This document shows positions 5,824-13,425 of a stretch of 19,809 nt of DNA, in pieces. Made by a program: the position numbers and the translations under genes. The stretch is from an uncultured Campylobacter sp. (GTDB taxonomy: Bacteria; Campylobacterota; Campylobacteria; Campylobacterales; Campylobacteraceae), in assembly GCF_938030145.1 (NCBI RefSeq), contig NZ_CALHGM010000046.1, forward strand, positions 1 to 19,809, read 5' to 3'. Numbering within the stretch: the first letter of the stretch is position 1; each line of letters starts with the position of its first letter. The notes beneath the pieces were generated by a model. That model did not search any database. It had not been told where the DNA came from and was given only the letters and a program-made list of their open reading frames with translations.

Positions 5824-5857
5824 CTTTTGTTTGAAACAAAGGGTCGCGCGTTGCGAC
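5824..5857 (+). ncRNA. S10 operon leader with two small hairpins
   Basis: From the predicted start, CTTTTGTTT (5824-5832) mirrors AAACAAAGG (5834-5842) about a single G, allowing one G-U pair. It is followed directly by GTCGC-GCGTT-GCGAC (5843-5857), a 5-bp GC-rich stem with a 5-nt loop. The rpsJ binding site follows 13 nt later. In E. coli the S10 leader is the target of feedback by L4; whether these hairpins do that here is unknown, and no U-run suggests attenuation. Confidence 0.4.
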
Positions 5858-5880
5858 AAGTTCTTTATTAAGGAAAAGTG

Positions 5881-6192
5881 ATGCAAAAAATTAGGTTAAA
5901 ACTCAAGGCTTATGACCATCGAGTTTTAGATCGCACAGTTTCGGCTATCGTTGAAGCCGTAAAAAGAACAGGTGCGGACGTCAGAGGTCCCGTGCCGATG
6001 CCTACGAAGATTAAACGCTACACCGTTTTAAGATCTCCGCACGTAAATAAAGACTCCAGAGAGCAGTTTGAGATGAAAATTCACGCTCGTATGCTAGACA
6101 TCGTAGCGGCTACGCCAGATACGGTTGATTCGCTAACTAAGCTTGATTTGGCTCCGGAAGTCAACGTCGAAGTTCACGCGATGGGCAAATAA
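5881..6192 (+). CDS. rpsJ: 30S ribosomal protein S10
   Basis: 103 aa, the usual length. S10 is a 30S head protein that also works as NusE in transcription antitermination. The product starts MQKIRLKLKAYDHRVLDRTV and contains the conserved RGPVPMPTKI and RSPHVNKDSREQFE segments. A GTG at 5878 is in frame, but AGGA at 5871-5874 is 6 nt from the ATG at 5881, which is preferred. First gene of the S10-spc run, 57 nt downstream of the predicted start site. Confidence 0.98.
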   Translation: MQKIRLKLKAYDHRVLDRTVSAIVEAVKRTGADVRGPVPMPTKIKRYTVLRSPHVNKDSREQFEMKIHARMLDIVAATPDTVDSLTKLDLAPEVNVEVHAMGK

Positions 6193-6203
6193 GGGGTAAA
6201 ACA

Positions 6204-6782
6204 ATGGAATATATTGTAGAAAAAATAGGTATGAGTAGGACGATCGACACGAGCAGCACGCCCGTGACGCTTTTACGACTTATCAATACCAAAATTTGCG
6301 AAGTTTGCGATGAGAAAAAAGCTATCGTAGCCTACGCAGAGGGAAAAGCGCATAATAAAGCTATCGCCGGCATTCAAAAGAAATATAGCCTAAGCAAGGA
6401 ATTTAATAAATTCGCAACACTAAGCTTAGAAAATGCCGAGCTTGGCGATCAAAATTTAGATGTTTTGAGCGAAGCCAAGATCGTCAAAGTAAGCTTTAAA
6501 TCCAAGGGCAAAGGCTATCAGGGCGTTATTAAACGCCATGGCTTTGCAGGCGGTCCTGCAGCGCACGGTAGCCGCTTTCACCGAAGGCCTGGTTCTATTG
6601 GTAACTGCGAGTGGCCGGGTCGCGTTCAGCCTGGTATGAGGATGGCAGGACACACTGGAAACGAAACGATCACCGCTAAAAACGAAGTCATAAGCTTCGA
6701 TGCCGAGAATAAAATTTTGGTGCTTAAAGGCTCGGTTCCTGGATTTAACGGCGCAATGGGCAGAATAAGGATAGTAAAATGA
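6204..6782 (+). CDS. rplC: 50S ribosomal protein L3
   Basis: 192 aa. L3 is an early-assembly 50S protein whose long internal loop reaches toward the peptidyl transferase centre. Recognised by the central GGPAAHGSRFHRRPGSIGN stretch and RVQPGMRMAGHTGNE, then a β-rich C-terminus (VPGFNGAMGRIRIVK). Slightly shorter than the E. coli protein (209 aa), as is normal for the group. It follows rpsJ by 11 nt and its stop overlaps the rplD start (ATGA). Confidence 0.97.
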   Translation: MEYIVEKIGMSRTIDTSSTPVTLLRLINTKICEVCDEKKAIVAYAEGKAHNKAIAGIQKKYSLSKEFNKFATLSLENAELGDQNLDVLSEAKIVKVSFKSKGKGYQGVIKRHGFAGGPAAHGSRFHRRPGSIGNCEWPGRVQPGMRMAGHTGNETITAKNEVISFDAENKILVLKGSVPGFNGAMGRIRIVK

Positions 6783-7393
6783 GTAAAGTAAGCGTGCTTA
6801 ACGAAAAACTGGAAAAAGCAAGCGAAATTGAAATCCCTGCGAAATTTTCGGAAGTCAATTCGCACAATCTATATTTGTACGTCAAATCTTACCTTGCTTC
6901 GCTTCGCGCAAATACGGCTAACGCTAAAACTCGCGCCGAGGTTAGCGGCGGCGGTAAAAAACCGTGGCGACAAAAGGGTCGCGGTGGCGCACGTGCGGGC
7001 TCAACGAGAACCAATGTCTGGGTAGGCGGCGCGGTCGCATTCGGTCCGACTAACGAGCGAAATTACGAGCAGAAGGTCAATAAAAAGCAAAAACGCCTTG
7101 CGTTGGAATTTGCTATCAATGAGAAAGCGAACGAGGGTAAAATTTTTATCTTCGATGATTTGGAGCTAAAAAGCGGTAAAACCAAAGATGCGGCAAATTT
7201 TATTAAGAAACTAGGCGTTAGAGATGCGCTGATCGTTAAAAACGAGCTAGACGCACAAACTCTTTTGGCCTATAGAAATCTTAAGAATTGCTATGTCATC
7301 GATGCAAGCGAGGTCAATGCTTACCTAATCGCAGTTTACGGCTCAGTCGTATTCGAAAAAGCGGCATTTGAATCAATAGTGAAAGAGGACTAA
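6779..7393 (+). CDS. rplD: 50S ribosomal protein L4
   Basis: 204 aa. L4 binds 23S rRNA and its basic loop lines the exit tunnel; this loop is visible as GGGKKPWRQKGRGGARAGS at about residues 57-75. In E. coli L4 represses its own operon through the S10 leader; whether that holds here is open. ATGA overlap with rplC indicates coupling; rplW starts 1 nt after its stop. Confidence 0.97.
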   Translation: MSKVSVLNEKLEKASEIEIPAKFSEVNSHNLYLYVKSYLASLRANTANAKTRAEVSGGGKKPWRQKGRGGARAGSTRTNVWVGGAVAFGPTNERNYEQKVNKKQKRLALEFAINEKANEGKIFIFDDLELKSGKTKDAANFIKKLGVRDALIVKNELDAQTLLAYRNLKNCYVIDASEVNAYLIAVYGSVVFEKAAFESIVKED

Positions 7394-7394
7394 A

Positions 7395-7676
7395 ATGGCA
7401 GATATAACAGATATCAAAACGATCCTTTATACGGAAAAGTCTCTCGGTCTTCAAGAAAACGGCGTGGTCGTTATCCAAACTAGCCCGTCGGTTACGAAAA
7501 ACGGACTAAAGAGCGTTTTAAAAAACTATTTCGGGATCACTCCGCTAAAGATAAATTCTTTAAGACAGGACGGCAAAGTAAAAAGATTTAGAGGTAAAAT
7601 GGGCGCTAGAAACGATGTGAAAAAATTCTACGTCAAGCTACCTGAGGGCACAAGCCTAGAAAGCGTGGAGGCGTAA
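7395..7676 (+). CDS. rplW: 50S ribosomal protein L23
   Basis: 93 aa. L23 sits at the tunnel exit and is the docking point for trigger factor and SRP. The product starts MADITDIKTILYTEKS and has the VNSLRQ/KVKRFRGKMGARNDVKKFYV-type basic second half expected of the family (here INSLRQDGKVKRF). One nt gaps on both sides show tight coupling with rplD and rplB. Confidence 0.96.
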   Translation: MADITDIKTILYTEKSLGLQENGVVVIQTSPSVTKNGLKSVLKNYFGITPLKINSLRQDGKVKRFRGKMGARNDVKKFYVKLPEGTSLESVEA

Positions 7677-7677
7677 A

Positions 7678-8508
7678 ATGGCGATCAAAACTTATAAACC
7701 GTATACTCCAAGTAGAAGATTTATGACCGGGCTTAGCAGCGAGGATATCACTGCAAAAGCTAGCGTTAGAGGCTTGCTTGTTAAAATTCCTGCTGCAGCC
7801 GGAAGGAACAATAACGGTCGCATTACCAGCCGCCATAAACAAGCAGGAGCTGCTAAACTTTATAGAATCATCGATTTTAAGCGAAACAAATTCGGCGTTG
7901 CTGGCAAGGTCGAGGCGATCGAATACGATCCGAATCGTAACTGCCGTATCGCGCTGATCTCATACGCAGACGGCGAGAAGCGCTACATAATCAAACCTAA
8001 CGATCTTAAAGTGGGCGACGTGGTAGCTGCTGCCGAGGGCGGATTAGATATTAAACCGGGCAATGCGATGAAGATGAAAAATATCCCCGTAGGTACCATC
8101 CTGCATAATATCGAGTTAAAACCGGGCAAAGGTGCTCAAATGGCGCGTAGCGCCGGAGGCTATGCTCAGCTTATGGGTAAAGAGGAAAAATACGTCATTT
8201 TACGTCTGCCTAGCGGCGAGATGAGAAGAGTGCTCGCAGAGTGCATGGCTAGTATCGGCGTAGTAGGTAACGAAGAGTGGGCAAACATCGTCATCGGCAA
8301 AGCCGGACGCAATCGCCACAGAGGTATCCGTCCTCAAACCAGAGGTTCTGCAATGAACCCGGTTGATCACCCACACGGCGGTGGCGAGGGTAAGAAAAAC
8401 TCCGGCCGCCATCCGGTAACTCCGTGGGGCAAACCGACGAAGGGCTATAAAACTCGCCATAAAAAAGCGAGCGATAAGCTTATAATTTCAAGAAGGAAAG
8501 GAAAATAA
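7678..8508 (+). CDS. rplB: 50S ribosomal protein L2
   Basis: 276 aa, full length. L2 is needed for subunit joining and peptidyl transferase activity. The C-terminal NPVDHPHGGGEG motif holds the conserved histidine studied in E. coli L2, followed by the basic tail with TPWGKPTKGYKTR. The N-terminal half has the OB-like fold with YDPNRNCRIALISY. Start ATG overlaps no neighbour; gap to rplW is 1 nt and to rpsS 2 nt. Confidence 0.98.
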   Translation: MAIKTYKPYTPSRRFMTGLSSEDITAKASVRGLLVKIPAAAGRNNNGRITSRHKQAGAAKLYRIIDFKRNKFGVAGKVEAIEYDPNRNCRIALISYADGEKRYIIKPNDLKVGDVVAAAEGGLDIKPGNAMKMKNIPVGTILHNIELKPGKGAQMARSAGGYAQLMGKEEKYVILRLPSGEMRRVLAECMASIGVVGNEEWANIVIGKAGRNRHRGIRPQTRGSAMNPVDHPHGGGEGKKNSGRHPVTPWGKPTKGYKTRHKKASDKLIISRRKGK

Positions 8509-8510
8509 AA

Positions 8511-8792
8511 ATGGCTAGATCGCTAAAAAAAGGTCCTTTCGTAGATGATCACGTAATGAAAAAAGTCGTTACGGCGAAGGAAGCGGGCGATAACAAACCG
8601 ATCAAGACTTGGTCGAGACGAAGCACGATCGTGCCTGAGATGATCGGACTTACGTTTAACGTTCATAACGGAAAGAATTTTATCCCGGTTTACGTTACCG
8701 AACATCATATCGGTTATAAATTAGGCGAGTTCGCTCCTACGCGCACTTTCAAGGGCCACAAAGGCTCCGTGCAGAAAAAGATCGGCAAGTAA
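8511..8792 (+). CDS. rpsS: 30S ribosomal protein S19
   Basis: 93 aa. S19 binds 16S rRNA in the head, next to S13 and the A-site finger. Starts MARSLKKGPFVDDHVMKKV, an S19 signature, and has TWSRRSTIVPEMIGLTFNVH and GHKLGEF-like (here GYKLGEFAPTRTFKGH) in the second half. The preceding ORF ends with GGAAAGGAAAATAA, giving a good binding site within the end of rplB. Confidence 0.98.
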   Translation: MARSLKKGPFVDDHVMKKVVTAKEAGDNKPIKTWSRRSTIVPEMIGLTFNVHNGKNFIPVYVTEHHIGYKLGEFAPTRTFKGHKGSVQKKIGK

Positions 8793-8801
8793 GGATAGAA
8801 T

Positions 8802-9134
8802 ATGAGTAAATCAACTATTAAATTTGTTCGCCTTTCGCCGACAAAAGCAAGACTTATCGCAAAGCAAATTCAAGGCATGAATGCGGAATTCGCCCTTGCT
8901 ACTTTGGAATTTACGCCTAATCGCGGCGCGAAATATATCGCTACGGCGATTTCAAGCGCGGTCGCAAACGGCGGCTTTGAGCCTGAAGAGGTCGTAGTTA
9001 CAAGCTGCCGAGTGGATGCGGGTCCTGTGCTTAAGAGATTTCGTCCGCGCGCCAGAGGTACGGCTAGCCGTATCCGCAAGCCTACTTCGCACATCATCGT
9101 CGAAGTAGCAAAACCAAGTAAGAAGGAAGCGTAA
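8802..9134 (+). CDS. rplV: 50S ribosomal protein L22
   Basis: 110 aa. L22 lines the exit tunnel with an extended β-hairpin. The loop with DAGPVLKRFRPRARGTASRIRKPTSH (residues about 75-100) is the tunnel hairpin, where macrolide-resistance changes occur in other bacteria; here it looks wild type with no duplications. The N-terminus SPTKARLIAKQIQGM is conserved. Stop TAA is followed directly by the rpsC ATG. Confidence 0.97.
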   Translation: MSKSTIKFVRLSPTKARLIAKQIQGMNAEFALATLEFTPNRGAKYIATAISSAVANGGFEPEEVVVTSCRVDAGPVLKRFRPRARGTASRIRKPTSHIIVEVAKPSKKEA

Positions 9135-9830
9135 ATGGGACAGAAAGTAAATCCGATCGGTTTAAGATTAGGAATTAATCGAAATTGGGAGTCTAGATGG
9201 TTCCCTTCTAAAGCGACGCTTTCCGAGAGTATCGGCGAGGATTACAAGATTCGCAAATTTTTAAAAGCCAAGCTTTATTATGCGGGAATTAGCCAAATTC
9301 TTATCGAAAGAACGGCTAAGAAAATTCGCGTAACGATCGTAGCCGCAAGACCGGGTATTATCATCGGCAAAAAAGGCGGCGAGGTCGAAAATTTAAGAAG
9401 CGAAGTCGTTAAGCTAGTCAATAAAGACATAGCCATCAATATCAAAGAGGAGCGCAAAGTAGGCTCGAACGCACTTTTGGCTGCGGAAAACGTAGCTATG
9501 CAGTTAGAGCGTCGCGTTGCATTCCGCCGCGCTATGAAAAAGGTCATCCAAGGCGCTCAAAAAGCAGGCGCAAAGGGAATCAAAATTTGCGTCGCAGGTC
9601 GCTTGGGCGGTGCGGAGATGGCTAGAACCGAATGGTATTTGGAGGGACGCGTTCCGCTTCATACTCTAAGGGCTAGGATCGATTACGGCTTTGCCGAAGC
9701 GCATACGACCTACGGTAATATCGGCATTAAGGTTTGGATCTTTAAGGGTGAAATTTTACAAAAAGGCATCCAGGCTGAAAAGACCGATGATGCGCCTAAA
9801 AAAACACGCAGACCAAGAAGAGGTAAATAG
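9135..9830 (+). CDS. rpsC: 30S ribosomal protein S3
   Basis: 231 aa. S3 is part of the mRNA entry helicase with S4 and S5. The N-terminus MGQKVNPIGLRLGINRNWESRW is diagnostic. A KH domain carries the GKKGGEVENL loop at about residues 77-86 (GxxG). The C-terminal ends with a short basic tail, TDDAPKKTRRPRRGK. No gap to rplV, 2 nt to rplP. Confidence 0.98.
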   Translation: MGQKVNPIGLRLGINRNWESRWFPSKATLSESIGEDYKIRKFLKAKLYYAGISQILIERTAKKIRVTIVAARPGIIIGKKGGEVENLRSEVVKLVNKDIAINIKEERKVGSNALLAAENVAMQLERRVAFRRAMKKVIQGAQKAGAKGIKICVAGRLGGAEMARTEWYLEGRVPLHTLRARIDYGFAEAHTTYGNIGIKVWIFKGEILQKGIQAEKTDDAPKKTRRPRRGK

Positions 9831-9832
9831 TT

Positions 9833-10258
9833 ATGTTGATGCCAAAAAGAACAAAATACCGCAAGATGATGAAAGGTCGCAATCGCGGCTACGCGACGAG
9901 AGGAAATTCCTTGACGTTCGGCGATTTCGGTATCAAAGCGGTAGAGGCGGGTAGGGTAAATTCTCGCCAGATCGAAGCGGCTCGTGTCGCGATGACGCGC
10001 TTCGTAAATCGTCAAGCTAAAATTTGGATTAAGGTATTCCCAGACAAGCCGCTTACCAAAAAGCCTCTACAAACTCGTATGGGTAAAGGTAAGAGCGGCG
10101 TAGAAGAGTGGGTAATGAATATAAAACCGGGCAGAATCATTTTCGAGATGACCGGCGTTAGCGAAGAGGTTGCTAAAGAGGCGCTTATGCTTTCGATTCA
10201 TAAACTACCTTTTAAAACGAAAATCGTAAGTAGGGAAAGCGAAAATGAAATATACTGA
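9833..10258 (+). CDS. rplP: 50S ribosomal protein L16
   Basis: 141 aa. L16 helps place tRNA in the A site and is a late-assembly 50S protein. Starts MLMPKRTKYRKMMKGRNRG, a form usual for Campylobacter; ATG at 9833 and 9839 are both in frame and the first matches relatives. The conserved GRVNSRQIEAARVAMTR and MGKGKSGVEEWV segments are present. Its end overlaps rpmC by 14 nt. Confidence 0.97.
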   Translation: MLMPKRTKYRKMMKGRNRGYATRGNSLTFGDFGIKAVEAGRVNSRQIEAARVAMTRFVNRQAKIWIKVFPDKPLTKKPLQTRMGKGKSGVEEWVMNIKPGRIIFEMTGVSEEVAKEALMLSIHKLPFKTKIVSRESENEIY

Positions 10259-10427
10259 TTTGAAAGATAAAGATTTGGCTGAGCTGAATTCTATGTTGAA
10301 ACAAAGTAAGTTGCTTTTATTTACGGCTAGACAAAAGCTAAAAACTATGCAGCTAAGCAATCCTAACGAGATTCGCGCTATCAAAAAAGATATCGCTAGA
10401 ATCAACACCGCTATTAAAGCGAAATAA
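10245..10427 (+). CDS. rpmC: 50S ribosomal protein L29
   Basis: 60 aa. L29 binds near the tunnel exit beside L23. A two-helix coiled protein: MKYTDLKDKDLAELNSMLKQ, then the FTARQKLKTMQLSNPNEIR stretch that corresponds to the family's 'FNLRFQ...TGQLEN' region, then RAIKKDIARINTAIKAK. It starts inside the end of rplP in another frame, with a GGGAAAG binding site inside that gene. Confidence 0.96.
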   Translation: MKYTDLKDKDLAELNSMLKQSKLLLFTARQKLKTMQLSNPNEIRAIKKDIARINTAIKAK

Positions 10428-10436
10428 GGATAGGTT

Positions 10437-10688
10437 ATGGCATTTAAAAGAGAAATTCAAGGCGTAGTCGTAAAGAAGGCGGGCGATAAAACAGCTACCG
10501 TTTTGGTAGAGCGAAGGGTTATGCACCCTAGATATAGAAAGATCGTAAAAAGGTTTAAAAAATATCTGATCCACGATGAAAACAACGTCGTAAAGATCGG
10601 TGATACCATATCTGCGATCGAGTGCAGACCGCTAAGCGCTAGAAAATCGTTTCGCTTAAAAGCGGTTTTGAAAACAGGAGTTGAATAA
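10437..10688 (+). CDS. rpsQ: 30S ribosomal protein S17
   Basis: 83 aa. S17 is a primary 16S binder with an OB fold. Recognised by GVVVKKAGDKTATVLVERRVMHP at residues 9-31 and HDENNVVKIGDTISAIECRPLS. The conserved 'SKTK'-like site before the last strand is SARKSFRLKAV here. TAATG junction with rplN (1-nt overlap). Confidence 0.97.
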   Translation: MAFKREIQGVVVKKAGDKTATVLVERRVMHPRYRKIVKRFKKYLIHDENNVVKIGDTISAIECRPLSARKSFRLKAVLKTGVE

Positions 10689-11056
10689 TGATACAGAGTT
10701 TTACCAGACTTGCGGTAGCTGATAATAGCGGCGCAAAAGAACTTATGTGTATTAAAGTTTTGGGCGGCAGCAAAAGAAGATACGCCACAATCGGCGATAT
10801 TATCGTTTGCTCTGTAAAAAAAGCGCTCCCTAACGGCAAGATTAAGCGCGGTCAAGTAGTAAAAGCCGTAGTCGTTCGTACGACTAAAGAGTTGCACAGA
10901 GGCAACGGCTCACTAATTAGATTCGATGAGAACGCAGCCGTTATTTTGGATTCAAAAAAAGAGCCGATCGGCACTCGTATTTTCGGTCCTATCGGTAGAG
11001 AGGTCAGGTACGGCGGTTTTATGAAGATCGTTTCGCTGGCTCCGGAGGTTTTATAA
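10688..11056 (+). CDS. rplN: 50S ribosomal protein L14
   Basis: 122 aa, exact family length. L14 sits at the subunit interface and is the binding site of the silencing factor RsfS. Starts MIQSFTRLAVADNSGAKEL; also GNGSLIRFDENAAVIL and GTRIFGPIGREVR. One-nt overlaps on both sides (TAATG) indicate translational coupling with rpsQ and rplX. Confidence 0.98.
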   Translation: MIQSFTRLAVADNSGAKELMCIKVLGGSKRRYATIGDIIVCSVKKALPNGKIKRGQVVKAVVVRTTKELHRGNGSLIRFDENAAVILDSKKEPIGTRIFGPIGREVRYGGFMKIVSLAPEVL

Positions 11057-11289
11057 TGGCAGTAAAATTTAAGATTAAAAAAGGCGATCAAGTAAAGATC
11101 ATCGCAGGTGACGATAAGGGCAAAACAGGCACCGTTAAGGCCGTGTTTCCTAAAAAAGCTCAAGTTATCGTCGAGGGTTGTAAAATGGCTAAAAAGGCTA
11201 TCAAACCAACCGAGCAAAATCCGCAAGGCGGCTTTACAAGCAAAGAGATGCCTATGGATATTTCAAACGTTGCGTTGGTAGAGGGTTGA
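11056..11289 (+). CDS. rplX: 50S ribosomal protein L24
   Basis: 77 aa, shorter than the E. coli form (about 104 aa) because the C-terminal extension is reduced, as in related epsilonproteobacteria. L24 starts 50S assembly. A KOW motif is visible: KKGDQVKIIAGDDKGKTGTV at residues 8-27. Ends with FTSKEMPMDISNVALVEG, matching the family's 'eapihiSNV' segment. Confidence 0.96.
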   Translation: MAVKFKIKKGDQVKIIAGDDKGKTGTVKAVFPKKAQVIVEGCKMAKKAIKPTEQNPQGGFTSKEMPMDISNVALVEG

Positions 11290-11291
11290 TT

Positions 11292-11837
11292 ATGAGCAGA
11301 CTAAAAGATAAATACGCTAATTCCATCAGAGCTGCTTTGCAGAAAGAATTTGATATAAAAAATCCTATGCTTATCCCGGCGCTTGAAAAGATCGTTATCA
11401 GCGTAGGAACGGGCGAATCGAGCAAAGATCAAAAAGTGCTTCAAAATATGGCAGATACTATCTCGCTGATCGCAGGCCAAAAAGCACTTATCGTCAATGC
11501 AAAAAAATCGGTTGCCGGCTTTAAAGTGCGCGAAGGTTTCCCGGTAGGCATAATGGTCACGTTACGAAAGGAGCAGATGTTTGCCTTCCTAGACAAACTG
11601 ATCTCTATCGCGCTTCCTAGGGTTAAGGATTTCCGAGGACTACCTAGAACGGGCTTTGACGGACGCGGCAATTATAACTTCGGTTTGCAAGAGCAGCTGA
11701 TGTTCCCTGAGGTCGAATACGATCAAATTTTAAGAACTCACGGTATGAATATAACCGTTGTAACGACTACAAATAACGATAAAGAGGCATTTAAATTGCT
11801 AGAGTTATTCGGCATGCCTTTTGCAAAAGGAAAATGA
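11292..11837 (+). CDS. rplE: 50S ribosomal protein L5
   Basis: 181 aa from the ATG at 11292. GAGGG lies 6 nt upstream; a TTG at 11286 in frame would overlap the rplX stop and is too close to that site. L5 binds 5S rRNA in the central protuberance. Signatures: NPMLIPALEKIVISVGTG, KKSVAGFKVREGFPVG, LPRVKDFRGL and GRGNYNFGLQEQLMFPE. One nt before rpsN. Confidence 0.97.
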   Translation: MSRLKDKYANSIRAALQKEFDIKNPMLIPALEKIVISVGTGESSKDQKVLQNMADTISLIAGQKALIVNAKKSVAGFKVREGFPVGIMVTLRKEQMFAFLDKLISIALPRVKDFRGLPRTGFDGRGNYNFGLQEQLMFPEVEYDQILRTHGMNITVVTTTNNDKEAFKLLELFGMPFAKGK

Positions 11838-11838
11838 T

Positions 11839-12024
11839 ATGGCAAAAAAATCAATGGTAGCCAAGGCGAAACGCCCCGCTAAATTTAGCACTCGCGCATA
11901 TACCAGATGTCAAATTTGCGGTCGTCCGCACTCCGTTTATAAAGATTTTGGAATTTGTCGCGTTTGCCTTCGCAAGATGGCAAACGAGGGCTTGATCCCA
12001 GGTCTAAAAAAAGCAAGCTGGTAA
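11839..12024 (+). CDS. rpsN: 30S ribosomal protein S14, zinc type
   Basis: 61 aa, the short type Z form. A CX2C-X12-CX2C zinc site is seen as CQIC and CRVC (residues 24-43). The start is the ATG at 11839, preceded by AAAGGAAAA; an upstream TTG at 11821 would lie inside rplE. The RYTRCQICGRPHSVYKDFGICR core (here AYTRC) and the end GLIPGLKKASW are those of Campylobacter S14. Retaining the zinc form means no zinc-free paralogue is visible here. Confidence 0.97.
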   Translation: MAKKSMVAKAKRPAKFSTRAYTRCQICGRPHSVYKDFGICRVCLRKMANEGLIPGLKKASW

Positions 12025-12033
12025 GGAGAAGAG

Positions 12034-12429
12034 ATGATTAACGATCTTATTTCAGATGGACTAACTCGCATCAGAAATGCTGCGATGCGAAGGCTAGATA
12101 CGACTAAGCTTTTTCACTCAAACGTCGTTGAGGCTATGCTTAAAATTTTAGCCGAGAAGGGCTATATCGAGAGCTACAACGTAGTAGAGGAAAACAATAA
12201 AAAGATCATCAACGTAGTGCTTAAATACGACGAAAAGGGCAGGAGCGTGATAAACGAAGTTAAAAGGATTTCGACTCCGGGTCGCCGCGTATATCAAGGC
12301 AAAGACGAGATCAAGCGCTTCAAAAACGGCTACGGAACCGTCGTCGTTAGCACAAGCAAAGGCGTTATGAGCGGTATCGACGCGCACAAAGCCGGCGTCG
12401 GCGGCGAAGTGCTTTGCACGATCTGGTAA
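12034..12429 (+). CDS. rpsH: 30S ribosomal protein S8
   Basis: 131 aa. S8 is a primary 16S central-domain binder and in E. coli also represses the spc operon by binding its mRNA. Starts MINDLISDGLTRIRNA; KRISTPGRRVYQGKDEI and the C-terminal STSKGVMSGIDAHKAGVGGEVLCTIW are diagnostic. It is followed by the only large gap in the operon, 77 nt, with a stem-loop 6 nt after its stop. Confidence 0.98.
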   Translation: MINDLISDGLTRIRNAAMRRLDTTKLFHSNVVEAMLKILAEKGYIESYNVVEENNKKIINVVLKYDEKGRSVINEVKRISTPGRRVYQGKDEIKRFKNGYGTVVVSTSKGVMSGIDAHKAGVGGEVLCTIW

Positions 12430-12435
12430 GAAGTT

Positions 12436-12477
12436 TCTACTTTTTATGGCATTGTGGTATCCATTCGTAAAAGTAGA
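12436..12477 (+). promoter_or_regulatory. Stem-loop between rpsH and rplF
   Basis: TCTACTTTT (12436-12444) pairs perfectly with AAAAGTAGA (12469-12477). Inside, after a 1-nt/4-nt internal loop, ATGG (12446-12449) pairs with CCAT (12461-12464), closing an 11-nt loop. No U-run follows, so it is not an ordinary terminator. It sits directly after S8, a known autoregulator in E. coli, and 29 nt before the rplF start. A protein or RNase target is possible. Confidence 0.5.
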
Positions 12478-12506
12478 CATACCCTAGACAAATAAAAAGG
12501 AAAATT

Positions 12507-13043
12507 ATGTCAAGAATTGGTAAAAAACCGATCTCTATTCCAAACGGCTTAGAGGTCAAAATCGACGGCTCGGCGATAAAATTTAAAAAATCGAATAACG
12601 AAAAAGAGCTTGATTTAAAAGGTCATGTCGATGTAAAAATCGAAGACGGAAAGATAGAATTCTCACCTAAGGGTGAGGATAGGCAGAGCAGGGCGTATTG
12701 GGGAACATACCGCGCTTTAGCTAACAATATCGTCCTTGGTCTTACCGAGGGCTTTTCAAAGCAGCTTGAAATCAACGGCGTCGGCTATAGAGCCGCGATG
12801 AAGGGCAAAGTACTTGAGCTAAATTTGGGCTTTTCGCATCCGATAAATTTTGAATCTCCAAAAGGAATCGAAATTTCTGTAGATAAAAACGTCGTAACCA
12901 TCAAAGGCGACGACAAGCAGCAAGTAGGTCAAGTAGCAGCCGAGATCAGAGGATTCAGACCGCCTGAGCCGTACAAGGGTAAAGGCATCAAGTATCTTGA
13001 AGAGCATATCATCCGCAAAGCCGGAAAAACAGCTAAGAAATAA
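12507..13043 (+). CDS. rplF: 50S ribosomal protein L6
   Basis: 178 aa, usual length. L6 binds near the GTPase centre. Two related β-α domains: SRIGKKPISIPNGLEVKIDG at the start, INGVGYRAAMKGKVLELNLGFSHP in the middle, and RGFRPPEPYKGKGIKYLEEHI(I)RKAGK at the end, the last being the strongest signature. AAAAAGGAAAATT gives a good binding site after the 77-nt gap. Confidence 0.97.
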   Translation: MSRIGKKPISIPNGLEVKIDGSAIKFKKSNNEKELDLKGHVDVKIEDGKIEFSPKGEDRQSRAYWGTYRALANNIVLGLTEGFSKQLEINGVGYRAAMKGKVLELNLGFSHPINFESPKGIEISVDKNVVTIKGDDKQQVGQVAAEIRGFRPPEPYKGKGIKYLEEHIIRKAGKTAKK

Positions 13044-13053
13044 GGGTTGAGAA

Positions 13054-13410
13054 ATGACACAGAACGTATTAAAAAGAAAGATCTCTTTAAGAATCAAGAG
13101 AAAAAGAAGGATTCGCGCTAAAATTTCAGGCGTCGCATCTTGCCCTAGAATTTCTATTTTCAAATCCAATAGGACAGTTTACGCTCAGGCTATCGACGAC
13201 GCGGCGAGCGCGACTTTGTGCGCCAGCAGCGGTAAGGTTTTAAATTTAAAGGCAAACAAAGAGGGCGCGGCTAGCTTAGCTAAAGATTTAGCCTCCAAGC
13301 TAAAAGATAAAGGCATTTCTGAAGCGATTTTCGATCGCAATGGCTATTTGTATCATGGCGTAATCGCAAGCTTTGCCGAGTCGCTACGCCAAAACGGCAT
13401 CAAACTATAA
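13054..13410 (+). CDS. rplR: 50S ribosomal protein L18
   Basis: 118 aa. L18 binds 5S rRNA with L5. N-terminal basic region LKRKISLRIKRKRRIRAKISG followed by RISIFKSNRTVYAQAIDD and the C-terminal FDRNGYLYHGVIASFAESLRQNGIKL, the clear family signature. It lies 10 nt after rplF with AAGGGTTGAGAA upstream. Confidence 0.97.
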   Translation: MTQNVLKRKISLRIKRKRRIRAKISGVASCPRISIFKSNRTVYAQAIDDAASATLCASSGKVLNLKANKEGAASLAKDLASKLKDKGISEAIFDRNGYLYHGVIASFAESLRQNGIKL

Positions 13411-13425
13411 CCCAAAGGAATGATT

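Noticed and set aside
5602..5871. Plus-strand open frame of 89 codons before rpsJ, in which both 22-bp repeats code FSLLKGN.
   Set aside because: The GTG start has no binding site, the frame runs through the consensus S10 promoter and leader, and the composition is that of AT-rich non-coding DNA. The shared frame follows from 126 being divisible by three.
12446..12487. A 13-codon frame (ATG to TAG) inside the rpsH-rplF gap.
   Set aside because: No proper binding site, and it coincides with the stem-loop; too short to support.
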